Program-made: the position numbers and the translations under genes
Assembly: GCA_016936975.1 (NCBI GenBank)
Contig: JAFGWU010000054.1
Span: 1-64,000 of the forward strand
Direction of reading: 5' to 3'
Length of the DNA: 64,000 nt
Source of the DNA: Bacteroidales bacterium
GTDB lineage: Bacteria; Bacteroidota; Bacteroidia; Bacteroidales; GCA-2748055
Part shown: piece by piece, positions 26,095 through 34,616 of the stretch
Layout: each line of letters opens with the position of its first letter
How positions within the stretch are numbered: the stretch's first letter is position 1
Notes under the pieces: generated by a model
Database searches by the model: none
What the model saw: the letters and a program-made list of their open reading frames with translations, nothing else
What the model was told of the DNA's origin: nothing

Positions 26095-27675
26095 ATGGCC
26101 CACGGTAAAGAAACTCCGAGACAAAAAATGATCGGGATGATGTATTTGGTGCTGACATCCATGCTGGCACTGAATGTATCTAAGGATGTTCTCAATGCCT
26201 TCACCCTGGTGGATAAAGGCCTGTCAAATACCATTGAGAATTTTGCCATAAAGAATGATGGCTTGTACGATAAATTTGCAATGGCTTATGAGCAAAATCC
26301 CCAAAAGGTGGGACATTGGAAAGAAGCTGCAGATGAACTCCACAAAAGATCAGATGAACTCTATTTGTTTATTAATGAGTGTAAAGTGGAAATTGTCAGC
26401 AGAACAGAGAAGGATGCCGTTATCGATAATCAGGTTGACCTGGTAAATGTCAAACAGAAGGCAAACCTAGATACCCCCGGTGAAGTGATGATTGTCAGTA
26501 AAAGAGCAGAAGAATTGAAGAACCGGATCATCGAATACAGGGAATATCTCCTCGGCCTGATTGAAGATAAGGAGGAGTATGCCAGTACCGTTGAAGCCAT
26601 CGCGGGAACCCTTGATACCGAAGCACCTAAAGTAAATCTCAGCCATACCAGGAAAGAGCAGTTCCCCGAATCGTGGGAAATAGCCTATTTTGATATGATG
26701 CCCCTTGCCGCCGTGGTTACCATTCTTTCAAAAATGCAGGGCGATGTTAGAAATGTGGAAGCTGAAATGCTTAATTTCCTGCTTAACCAGGTCGGTGCAC
26801 GCGATTTCAGGGTCAATGTCCTTGAATCTGTAGTCCTCCCCAATACAAATCATGTATTCAGGGGACAGGAATACCGGGCACAGGTATTTATCGCAGCATA
26901 CGATTCAACCAAGATCCCCGAAGTGGTGCTTTCAGATGGAACCACCCTGCCTGTTGAAAGAGGGAAAGGAATCTATACGTTCACCTCTAATACAACTGGC
27001 TCACGCACATGGGGCGGCGTTATTAAACTTGAAAATGACGGCGAAATCATCGAACGTCCCTTTAAAGCCGAATATACCGTTGCAGAAGCCAATGCGGTCG
27101 TATCCCCTACAAAAATGAATGTTTTTTACAGGGGTGTTGATAATCCCGTATCAATCTCTGCCTCCGGGGTTCAGTTAAGCAGTCTCAGACCATCCATTTC
27201 CCACGGAACTCTCAGGGGAAGCGGGGGTAACTATATTGTCAGGCCCGGCCCCAGAGAAGAATCCAGTAAGATCTCCGTATATGCAGAACTTGATGACAGA
27301 TCACGTAAATTCATGGGAGAACAATCATTCCGGGTCATGAACTTACCTACTCCTTTTGCCGTCGTTGATGGCGTTTCAAAAGGAGAAGGTCAGCTGACAC
27401 TCGGACAATTGACACGCCTTGAGGAAGTCAGAGCTGAATTGAAAGATTTTCTCTTCGATGTGGAGTTCACCGTTACCGGTTTCATGGTAAGCGCTACCGT
27501 TTCAGGTGGTTTTGCAAGAGAAATGCCATCAAGCAGTAATAAGTTTACCTCCGAACAGAAACAACTGTTCCGAAGCCTTAACCCGGGACAGTCGGTGACC
27601 ATCAAACAGGTAAAAGCAATCGGACCCGATGGTGTCCCCCAGAACCTGAACCCGATATTAATTAGAGTAAGATAA
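26095..27675 (+). CDS. gldM: T9SS motor shaft protein GldM/PorM
   Basis: Forms the periplasmic shaft that crosses from the GldL motor to the GldK/GldN ring. The N terminus reads GKETPRQKMIGMMYLVLTSM, the family's charged cytoplasmic tip followed by one transmembrane helix (about residues 12-30). The long periplasmic part has a helical first domain and later beta-rich domains. The length of 526 aa is usual. Gene order and short spacing tie it to gldL and gldN. Confidence 0.95.
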   Translation: MAHGKETPRQKMIGMMYLVLTSMLALNVSKDVLNAFTLVDKGLSNTIENFAIKNDGLYDKFAMAYEQNPQKVGHWKEAADELHKRSDELYLFINECKVEIVSRTEKDAVIDNQVDLVNVKQKANLDTPGEVMIVSKRAEELKNRIIEYREYLLGLIEDKEEYASTVEAIAGTLDTEAPKVNLSHTRKEQFPESWEIAYFDMMPLAAVVTILSKMQGDVRNVEAEMLNFLLNQVGARDFRVNVLESVVLPNTNHVFRGQEYRAQVFIAAYDSTKIPEVVLSDGTTLPVERGKGIYTFTSNTTGSRTWGGVIKLENDGEIIERPFKAEYTVAEANAVVSPTKMNVFYRGVDNPVSISASGVQLSSLRPSISHGTLRGSGGNYIVRPGPREESSKISVYAELDDRSRKFMGEQSFRVMNLPTPFAVVDGVSKGEGQLTLGQLTRLEEVRAELKDFLFDVEFTVTGFMVSATVSGGFAREMPSSSNKFTSEQKQLFRSLNPGQSVTIKQVKAIGPDGVPQNLNPILIRVR

Positions 27676-27681
27676 GATTAT

Positions 27682-28584
27682 ATGAACATGAAAACATTCA
27701 GGATTTTTTTATTGGCGGTAGTATGTTCAGGAACAATATTCACTGTCTCGGCACAGAATGTGAATACATCCATTTCTCCGGGCAGTGCAGTATCACAACT
27801 GAATAGTGAAGTACCACCGATAAATATTTACAAAAGAGAAAATATCATTCCCGAGAAAAAACCTGTTCCCTATACCTATATCCGGGAAGCAGATGTAATG
27901 TGGGCAAAAGATATCTGGAGGGTAATAGACCTGAGAGAGCGGGTAAATATGACGCTTCGCTACCCCATTTCGGGCAAAATGGAAGAACGGTACAGTCTCT
28001 TCAACCTTCTTATGGAAGGTATCCGCTCCGAGGAGGTCACCCCTTATCAGTTTACCTCCTTTCAAACACCTTTTAAGCAGCCAACAACCCTGAAAGAAAT
28101 CTATTCCACACTCGATGCCGATACCATTTTTGACGATAACGGGAATCCGACTGAGATAAGTACCAACAGCCAGAATATTAAACAATTTGTTATCCAGGAG
28201 AAATGGTTTTTCGATAAACAGAGCTCTGTTATGAAAGTACGGATTTATTCCATTGCTCCCGTTATCTTCAAACAACAATATAATCCTGTCACAGGTCAAA
28301 TGCTTCCGCAGATCGAAAGGGTTCCGGTATTCGTGGTCTATTTCCCGCAATGCAGAAGGCTATTCGCTACCCATTTCCTCTACAATCCGGGTAACGATGC
28401 CCAAAATATTTCTTTCGATGACCTGTTCTTCCAGCGCCGTTTTGCAAGCACCGTCGTTGCCGAATCGAACGTTTACGGGAACCGTTTTATTACCGACTAT
28501 CTGAGGGGGCAGGATGCTCTGATGGAAGCTGAAAATATCAAAAAGGAACTGTTCAATATGGAACACGACCTATGGGAGTATTGA
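27682..28584 (+). CDS. gldN: T9SS ring protein GldN/PorN
   Basis: Periplasmic partner of GldK in the T9SS ring. A signal peptide ends at FTVSAQ-N; the mature part has the family segments NIYKRENIIPEKKPVPYTYIREADVMWAKDIWRVIDLRE (shown here only as the region around residues 48-90) and MNMTLRYP-like NMTLRYPISG. The C-terminal region includes FFQRRFASTVVAESNVYGNR. The length of 300 aa is typical. The ATG at 27682 is used; an in-frame ATG at 27688 is also possible. It is the last gene before a strong terminator. Confidence 0.93.
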   Translation: MNMKTFRIFLLAVVCSGTIFTVSAQNVNTSISPGSAVSQLNSEVPPINIYKRENIIPEKKPVPYTYIREADVMWAKDIWRVIDLRERVNMTLRYPISGKMEERYSLFNLLMEGIRSEEVTPYQFTSFQTPFKQPTTLKEIYSTLDADTIFDDNGNPTEISTNSQNIKQFVIQEKWFFDKQSSVMKVRIYSIAPVIFKQQYNPVTGQMLPQIERVPVFVVYFPQCRRLFATHFLYNPGNDAQNISFDDLFFQRRFASTVVAESNVYGNRFITDYLRGQDALMEAENIKKELFNMEHDLWEY

Positions 28585-28611
28585 GAACATACAATCTCTA
28601 CTGATTATATT

Positions 28612-28641
28612 AAGGTCTCTTTAACGGGACCTTTTTTTTTC
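28612..28641 (+). terminator. Rho-independent terminator after gldN
   Basis: AAGGTCT (28612-28618) pairs with GGACCTT (28627-28633, one G-T pair), with an 8-nt loop, and is followed by a run of T to about 28640. It closes the porP-gldKLMN operon, 27 bp after the gldN stop codon. Confidence 0.8.
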
Positions 28642-28685
28642 TCTTTTATTACCCATTTTTCAATATGAGGAAAAACCGGGACCGC

Positions 28686-29780
28686 CTAAATCATCTTTTC
28701 CCCGATTTCGGTTCGGATATCGTCAACTATTTGCCTGATCTTCTGTTCCTCCTCGAGCTTGCAGACCAGCAGAATGTCTTCAGTCTGCACTACAATATAG
28801 TCATTTAATCCCTGCAAAACCACCAGCCTGTCATCCGGAACCTTGATAATCGATCCGGTTGTATCATACAGAAATACTTTCTTCCCGGTAATGGAGTTCC
28901 TGTATGGATCTTTCTCCAACTGCTCATAGAGTGACCCCCATGTCCCCAGATCCGACCAGCCGAAATCAGATATCAAAACATATACATTTTCCGCCTTCTC
29001 CATAAGACCATAATCAACACTGATATTCTTGCAATTACTGTATGTGCTTTCGATAAATTTCGCTTCGCCGGAGGTGCCGTAACAGTCCATTCCTTCTTCG
29101 AACAGGGAGTGGATCTCAGGTAAAAAAAGCTTGAAAGATTCCAGTATTGTTTTCAAAGACCAGAAGAAAATTCCGGAATTCCAGTAGAAGTCCCCGCTTT
29201 CTAAAAATATTTTTGCCATTTCCAGATTGGGTTTTTCCGTAAAGGTTTTCACTTTCTGCAGGGGTACATTTTCGAATCCTTCAACTTTTTTCTGTATGGC
29301 CTGAATGTAACCGTACCCCGTCTCGGGGCGGTTTGGAAGAATACCAAGAGTCAGCAGTGCATCATTTTTTTTAACAAACTCCAGCCCCTGCTTGATGCAG
29401 CTGATAAATTGGGCTTCTTTTACAATTAAATGGTCGGAAGGGGCTACTACAATTTTAGCATCAGGATTCTTTTGGAGAATTCTGAAGTTTGCATACTCAA
29501 TGCATGGGGCGGTGTTTCTTCTCATCGGTTCCAGCAGAATATTCTCCACGGGAATTCCCTGCACCTGTTCCTGAATGATATCCCTGTACTCCATGTTACT
29601 GACAATGTAGATGTTTTCCATCGGTATCAGTGTGGAAAACCTCTCAACGGTCAGTTGTATCAATGTCCTGCCTATGCCCAGAATATCCAGGAATTGTTTT
29701 GGTCTGTTAGTCCTGCTGTAAGGCCAGAAACGGCTTCCTATACCGCCAGCCATGATAACGCAATAGTGATCATTTCTCAT
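28686..29780 (-). CDS. manC: Mannose-1-phosphate guanylyltransferase
   Basis: Makes GDP-mannose from mannose 1-phosphate and GTP. The nucleotide-binding signature is VIMAGGIGSRFWPYSR followed by RPKQFLDILG. Further family motifs are APSDHLIVKE, KTFTEKPNLEMA and YWNSGIFFWSL. At 364 aa it is the single-domain type, without the C-terminal phosphomannose isomerase domain. I chose the ATG at 29780, directly before the conserved N terminus; 29804 and 29819 are alternative in-frame starts. It stands alone on the minus strand. Confidence 0.93.
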   Translation of the reverse strand: MRNDHYCVIMAGGIGSRFWPYSRTNRPKQFLDILGIGRTLIQLTVERFSTLIPMENIYIVSNMEYRDIIQEQVQGIPVENILLEPMRRNTAPCIEYANFRILQKNPDAKIVVAPSDHLIVKEAQFISCIKQGLEFVKKNDALLTLGILPNRPETGYGYIQAIQKKVEGFENVPLQKVKTFTEKPNLEMAKIFLESGDFYWNSGIFFWSLKTILESFKLFLPEIHSLFEEGMDCYGTSGEAKFIESTYSNCKNISVDYGLMEKAENVYVLISDFGWSDLGTWGSLYEQLEKDPYRNSITGKKVFLYDTTGSIIKVPDDRLVVLQGLNDYIVVQTEDILLVCKLEEEQKIRQIVDDIRTEIGEKMI

Positions 29781-29873
29781 GATGTCAGTCCTGCTTTGGT
29801 GCATATCATAAATATACACGCTTTTTAATGAATCCCGATATTTTGAATGATGTTTTAAATCAAGAGGCCCTGT

Positions 29874-29906
29874 TTTGCTTGCTCTGTCTATTAATTCTTA
29901 ATTTTG
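29874..29906 (+). promoter_or_regulatory. Bacteroidota-type promoter of the mlaE-mlaF pair
   Basis: TTTG at 29874-29877, a 21-bp spacer and TAATTTTG at 29899-29906 match the full Bacteroidota promoter consensus. The mlaE ATG is at 29911, only 4 bp after the -7 box, so the mRNA would have almost no leader unless a later start codon is used. Confidence 0.65.
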
Positions 29907-29910
29907 CTTC

Positions 29911-30657
29911 ATGATTGAATATTTGTTTATCAATTTTGGCAAATACTTCCTTATGCTGAAACGGATTTTTGCCCGGCCAGGAAAATTCTCGATTTACTAC
30001 AGACAAACCATCACGGAAGTCGAGAACCTGGGTATCAATTCATTCGGCATAGTTGTTATTATTTCTGTTTTTGTAGGAGCGGTAATTACCATTCAGACCA
30101 ATTATAATATTGAAAACCCTTTCCTGCCAAAGTACCTTGTGGGTGTTACCGTCAGGGATTCGCTGCTGCTGGAATTCTCATCTACCATGGTGGCGCTGAT
30201 ACTGGCAGGGAAAGTGGGTTCCAGCATTGCCTCCGAGATTGGCATGATGCGCGTCACGGAGCAAATTGATGCCCTTGAGATTATGGGCGTGAATTCTGCT
30301 TCCTACCTTATTTTACCTAAAATTATCGCATCGGTGATTTTTTTCCCGGTCCTATGCCTAATCAGCATGATCGTCGGTCTGTTTGGTGGATATCTTTCCT
30401 GTTTCCTTGGGAAAATCATTCCCCCTTCCGATTATATCTACGGTATCCAGTATGCCTTTTACCCGCATTATATATCCTACGCACTAACTAAAACGGTATT
30501 TTATGCTTTTATCATTGTCACGATTTCGGCCTATTACGGCTATCACGTAGAAGGGGGAGCCATCGAAGTCGGCAGGTCGAGCACAAAAGCGGTGGTGCAC
30601 AGCAGCGTACTGATTTTACTCGCGAATCTGATCCTTACAAGAATCCTTTTACAATGA
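29911..30657 (+). CDS. mlaE: MlaE-family ABC permease
   Basis: Inner-membrane permease (248 aa) of an MCE-type lipid transporter. About five to six hydrophobic segments are seen, with the family signature GKVGSSIASEIGMMRVTEQIDALEIMG in the middle (residues about 100-130). It overlaps the ATPase gene by the 4-bp ATGA junction. No MlaD/MCE-domain protein gene is adjacent in this window. Substrate is presumed to be phospholipid by family. Confidence 0.93.
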   Translation: MIEYLFINFGKYFLMLKRIFARPGKFSIYYRQTITEVENLGINSFGIVVIISVFVGAVITIQTNYNIENPFLPKYLVGVTVRDSLLLEFSSTMVALILAGKVGSSIASEIGMMRVTEQIDALEIMGVNSASYLILPKIIASVIFFPVLCLISMIVGLFGGYLSCFLGKIIPPSDYIYGIQYAFYPHYISYALTKTVFYAFIIVTISAYYGYHVEGGAIEVGRSSTKAVVHSSVLILLANLILTRILLQ

Positions 30658-31409
30658 TCGAGGTAAAGAATGTGTTTAAATCCTTCAACGGCGAATTTGT
30701 GCTAAATGATGTGAGCGTGCTTTTTGAAGCCGGAAAATGCAATATGATCATCGGCAGAAGCGGTTCGGGTAAAACCGTATTGCTGAAATCCATCGTCGGG
30801 CTCCTCGAAATCGATCGGGGAGAGATATGGTATGATGACCGGCTATTCAGTAAACTTATCCTGAACGAACGACAGGAAATCAGGCAGAAGATGGGCATGC
30901 TGTTCCAGGGAGGAGCCCTGTTCGACTCCCTTACGGTTGAACAGAACGTTATGTTTCCATTGAATATGTTCACAAATCAATCTTACAGGGAGAAGCTCAA
31001 AAGGGTGAACTTCTGCCTGGAAAGGGTTCGGATTGAAAGGGCAAACAGCATGCTTCCAGCTGAACTGAGCGGCGGTATGAGGAAACGCGTGGCAATTGCC
31101 CGGGCCATCGCCTTGAATCCTAAATACCTCTTCTGCGACGAACCTAATTCCGGTCTCGACCCGGAAACCGGTATCGTAATCGATAAGCTTATTAAAGAAA
31201 TTACGGTTGATTTTAAAACCACCACCGTTATCAACTCTCATGACATGAATTCGGTTCTCGAGATCGGCGATAAAGTGGTTTATATTCATAATGGCTACAA
31301 ATGCTGGGAAGGAACACAGGAAGAGGTCCTTCACACCAATAATCCCGATCTTAATGACTTTGTCTTCGCCACCACACTGGCTCAGCAAATAAAGAAACAG
31401 GGAATTTAA
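30654..31409 (+). CDS. mlaF: MlaF-family ABC ATPase
   Basis: ATPase (251 aa) that drives the MlaE permease. Walker A is IGRSGSGKTVL, the signature is LSGGMRKRVAIARAI and Walker B is LFCDEPNSGLDPET. The GGMRKRV signature is typical of MlaF rather than of importers. The pair with mlaE is translationally coupled through a 4-bp overlap. It is convergent with the DUF5723 gene, 27 bp apart. Confidence 0.94.
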   Translation: MIEVKNVFKSFNGEFVLNDVSVLFEAGKCNMIIGRSGSGKTVLLKSIVGLLEIDRGEIWYDDRLFSKLILNERQEIRQKMGMLFQGGALFDSLTVEQNVMFPLNMFTNQSYREKLKRVNFCLERVRIERANSMLPAELSGGMRKRVAIARAIALNPKYLFCDEPNSGLDPETGIVIDKLIKEITVDFKTTTVINSHDMNSVLEIGDKVVYIHNGYKCWEGTQEEVLHTNNPDLNDFVFATTLAQQIKKQGI

Positions 31410-31436
31410 TTCCCCCCTGCATCTTCCTGCCTTATG

Positions 31437-32906
31437 TTAATACACCATCGGCTTATCCTTATATTCTTTTGCCCTTTTTGTATATGCCCGATATCCGAAG
31501 GTCAGGTTCAGCCCGAACCAAAGATTGACCGACTGGGTCTCCTCCGGCCACAGAGCCAGATTCAGGATATTGTCTGAGATGAGGTACATATTGAACGGAC
31601 CTACATTAAAGGACAATCCTGTACCGAAGTTCTTGAAATAATTGTTTATATAAGAGTAAGTCAGTGAGAGATTGATAAACCTGCCTGTAGTAAGATTGGC
31701 GGAGGCGGTAAACTGCTGGGCAATTTTATTGTTCATGAAGTCGGTCCTTGACAGCAATCCGAAACTGATCTTCGGGGTCACAAAATAAGATGCCCCCAAA
31801 TACAGTTTTGTATTCAGCCGCTTTCCGTAAGCTCCTCCTTCCTGCATGACAAACAAACCCATCAGGGAATCCCCGATGGCCGTGAGTGTGCTGTCGACCA
31901 TATCCCCAACAGAATAATCATCGGTTCCGGAAAGTGGATTAACCTCTATCCCTTTGAATTCATAGGCATCCAGTTCATATGATGCAGAATGAATCCCGTC
32001 GGTCCATCTGATGAATCCCAGATCAGTTACCGAAGCGCTTAACATCAACCTGTCAAGCGGATGGAAATTAACACCAAGATCCGCTGCAAAGCCAAAATTC
32101 TTTGTATTGAAGAGATAACCCGATATCAGGTTGGGAGAAGGATTATCAAATTCATCCTTAACGTCCACTTCTTCAATCAGCCCTTCTTCATCATAAGTGA
32201 CCTCGGCAAAAGGCAGGGAAGCACTCAACAACATATCCGATTCAATTGTCCAGCTATCCATGGAGGTTGTAAGCCTCAAATCCGATCGGTTTGTGGTTAC
32301 ATTTGCAACTCCGAAAAGAAATTTTGCACGTGCACCGATATCAAGATTGCTCAGGATGTTCCGTGACCATCCGATAGAAACCTCGTTAAAAACAGAAAGG
32401 TCAACCCCGAGGCCATCAAAAGAGTAAGTCTCGTCTTCCATTGCTCCATTAAGCAATAGTTTAAACACATCCCCGGGATAATAAAAATTTCCGTCGACCC
32501 GTGTTGTGGCATCCACGGATATAAAATTCCTCCCGGCCCTGAACCCGAACGATGCAAGGGAGGTGCCTATATCACTTGCAACAAAATTCAGGGGTTTCAA
32601 TGCATCCAAGAAGATCTCCCTGTCGGCATTGGGATGCAGGAAAGTAATCAATGAATCCAGTTCATAATCGGGATAAATAAAATCCTTATAAGCCAGCGAA
32701 CTGCTGGACAGCTCCAATCTCAGGGGTGCCAAAAGGGGAAAACCCAGGTAAAAATTACAATTGGGTTGTATCGCGGGATTAATGCGGTTCGACTGGGGCA
32801 CTCCCGGCATAAAATAGAGGGAATTGGTAACCTGTCCGTTGACTTCAGCTATTAATAAAATAGCAACGAGTCCTGAAAAAAGGGCAATAATTTTTTTGCG
32901 TTTCAT
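31437..32906 (-). CDS. DUF5723-type outer-membrane beta-barrel protein
   Basis: Predicted outer-membrane protein of 489 aa. A signal peptide ends near EVNGQ, followed by TNSLYFMPGVPQSNRINPAIQP, which resembles the start of the PorP/SprF and DUF5723 families. The sequence is an alternating hydrophobic pattern of strands with internal YSYINNYFKNFGTGLSFN-like hairpins near the C terminus. Function is unknown. It is third of three closely spaced minus-strand genes (13 bp from the lipoprotein gene). Confidence 0.75.
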   Translation of the reverse strand: MKRKKIIALFSGLVAILLIAEVNGQVTNSLYFMPGVPQSNRINPAIQPNCNFYLGFPLLAPLRLELSSSSLAYKDFIYPDYELDSLITFLHPNADREIFLDALKPLNFVASDIGTSLASFGFRAGRNFISVDATTRVDGNFYYPGDVFKLLLNGAMEDETYSFDGLGVDLSVFNEVSIGWSRNILSNLDIGARAKFLFGVANVTTNRSDLRLTTSMDSWTIESDMLLSASLPFAEVTYDEEGLIEEVDVKDEFDNPSPNLISGYLFNTKNFGFAADLGVNFHPLDRLMLSASVTDLGFIRWTDGIHSASYELDAYEFKGIEVNPLSGTDDYSVGDMVDSTLTAIGDSLMGLFVMQEGGAYGKRLNTKLYLGASYFVTPKISFGLLSRTDFMNNKIAQQFTASANLTTGRFINLSLTYSYINNYFKNFGTGLSFNVGPFNMYLISDNILNLALWPEETQSVNLWFGLNLTFGYRAYTKRAKEYKDKPMVY

Positions 32907-32919
32907 AGGTGGTTCCGGG

Positions 32920-34614
32920 TTATAATGAATCTCCTGTTTCCTGTGGATTTAATTTGAATCCACCGTGTATCGACAGATCAAAATCCAGTGCATAGGCCGG
33001 CTCAAAACCAAGCCCCTCGTAATGTGAATAGATTTTTACAAAATCCTGACCCTCATTGCTTGTCAGAATCTTTGCATGGAATATGGCATAGGTAACATCC
33101 ATCAGGTTCGATATCTTGTCGCTGTCAATATCCGCGAAGTTTTCTGCCCTCTGGAATGAGGTTATTATACCATTCTGATCTACTGGAGCCGCTTCCAGCA
33201 GGGCCACCGTACCCTCGAACAGCGAATCGATAACCGTATAATATTCATCTGTAAAGTACACCTGGACCTCGAAAGCAATCGGCAGTCCGTTATCGGTTCC
33301 CAGCCTGATCTGCAGAAATTGGATCAGCGAGGTATCTACTTCCTCTTCCCCGAATAATTCAAAATCCATAGTGTCTTGCAGTGAAAAACCGGTTGTCTTA
33401 AAATCCAGCGGCAATACGAACTCGACAATCATATCAATTTTACTCGTATCAAGCACGAAATGCTCATCCGAAAGACTTTCATAACCCGTTCGTCCGATGA
33501 TATCGTAAGTTATGTACGACGGGGCACAGGCCAGGAACTCATCAATATTGCTTGTGGTGTTATTGATGTTGATCTCCGTGGCAATGGTTTCTCCCACCTG
33601 GTTTATGCCGGGGGCATCTATCCAAAACGGGTGAATGCCCTCAAAGGTCAATTCAACTAGCGAACCGTCAATGGCAGATGTGGCAGTCATGTCATTCAAT
33701 TCAATCTCTAAGGGTAAACCGATGGAATTGTTAACATAAATATTGATCCGGGGATCGGCAAAGATGATATCAGCCAGTTCGGGGCGCTCACTGTAAAGTG
33801 GAATCTCAAACTCCCCGGATTGATTCAGTTCTTCCCTAGGTTCCACAAATCCATAGGCGCTGTAAAACTCCATATCCTGGAAACTCATATCAATGGAACA
33901 TTCCTGGCCAACTTCAATGGGATTCCCTGAGTTTGTAAGTGCAAGATCATATTTGACAATGATATAGGTAATGGTGGAATCAGGCTTTACCTTCAGGTCG
34001 GTACTGATATGATAACCTTCCATCAGGATTTCCCTGTGACCGGTATAATCCTCTCCGGATAAACTGATAACGAAAGTAGTGCTGAATGGATTTCCCTGCT
34101 CATCAACCACGTAATCACTGCTGATCGTTAATTCTCCCCCGTGACGAAATTCGCTTAGAACATCGATTACAAGCATACCACCTTTAAGTAAGGCACTGTC
34201 GAGACGGCTGATCCCCTCCATCCCGTAATCCAGTGTATCGGTTTTATAAAAGTGAACCGTTTCCCCGACATTGATCCCCCAGTTGGGATCCCCTGTAATA
34301 TCCGATTCGATATAATACCTGGAGATCAGCTTGTCGGGAACATCGATCATTGTATCAGCCATGGCCTCCAGAAGAGTATCAGAGTAAATCAGGTAAATCA
34401 GTCCTGCTTCATCCGTTTCGGTATAACCCGCCGAATCGATGAATGCAATGATATCTTCCATGCTGACCGAACCATATATAACCGGAGCCGCTATTTCGGG
34501 CTCCAGTTCAATTTCAGTGGACAGCCTGTCGAGTTCAAAATACTCCTTGTGACAGGAGATAATGAATAGGGGGATAATACCCAGTATCCATACTTTTTTT
34601 CGAAAACTATTCAT
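32920..34614 (-). CDS. Uncharacterised lipoprotein (564 aa)
   Basis: I do not recognise the family. A short signal peptide ends in a lipobox (FIISC, Cys21), followed by an acidic, beta-rich protein with no catalytic motif visible. The composition (many Asp, Glu, Thr, Tyr) and segment pattern suggest several beta-sandwich domains. It lies 2 bp downstream of the membrane-anchored beta-propeller gene and 13 bp upstream of the DUF5723 barrel gene. A shared role at the envelope is inferred from this arrangement only. Confidence 0.7.
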   Translation of the reverse strand: MNSFRKKVWILGIIPLFIISCHKEYFELDRLSTEIELEPEIAAPVIYGSVSMEDIIAFIDSAGYTETDEAGLIYLIYSDTLLEAMADTMIDVPDKLISRYYIESDITGDPNWGINVGETVHFYKTDTLDYGMEGISRLDSALLKGGMLVIDVLSEFRHGGELTISSDYVVDEQGNPFSTTFVISLSGEDYTGHREILMEGYHISTDLKVKPDSTITYIIVKYDLALTNSGNPIEVGQECSIDMSFQDMEFYSAYGFVEPREELNQSGEFEIPLYSERPELADIIFADPRINIYVNNSIGLPLEIELNDMTATSAIDGSLVELTFEGIHPFWIDAPGINQVGETIATEININNTTSNIDEFLACAPSYITYDIIGRTGYESLSDEHFVLDTSKIDMIVEFVLPLDFKTTGFSLQDTMDFELFGEEEVDTSLIQFLQIRLGTDNGLPIAFEVQVYFTDEYYTVIDSLFEGTVALLEAAPVDQNGIITSFQRAENFADIDSDKISNLMDVTYAIFHAKILTSNEGQDFVKIYSHYEGLGFEPAYALDFDLSIHGGFKLNPQETGDSL

Positions 34615-34616
34615 TT

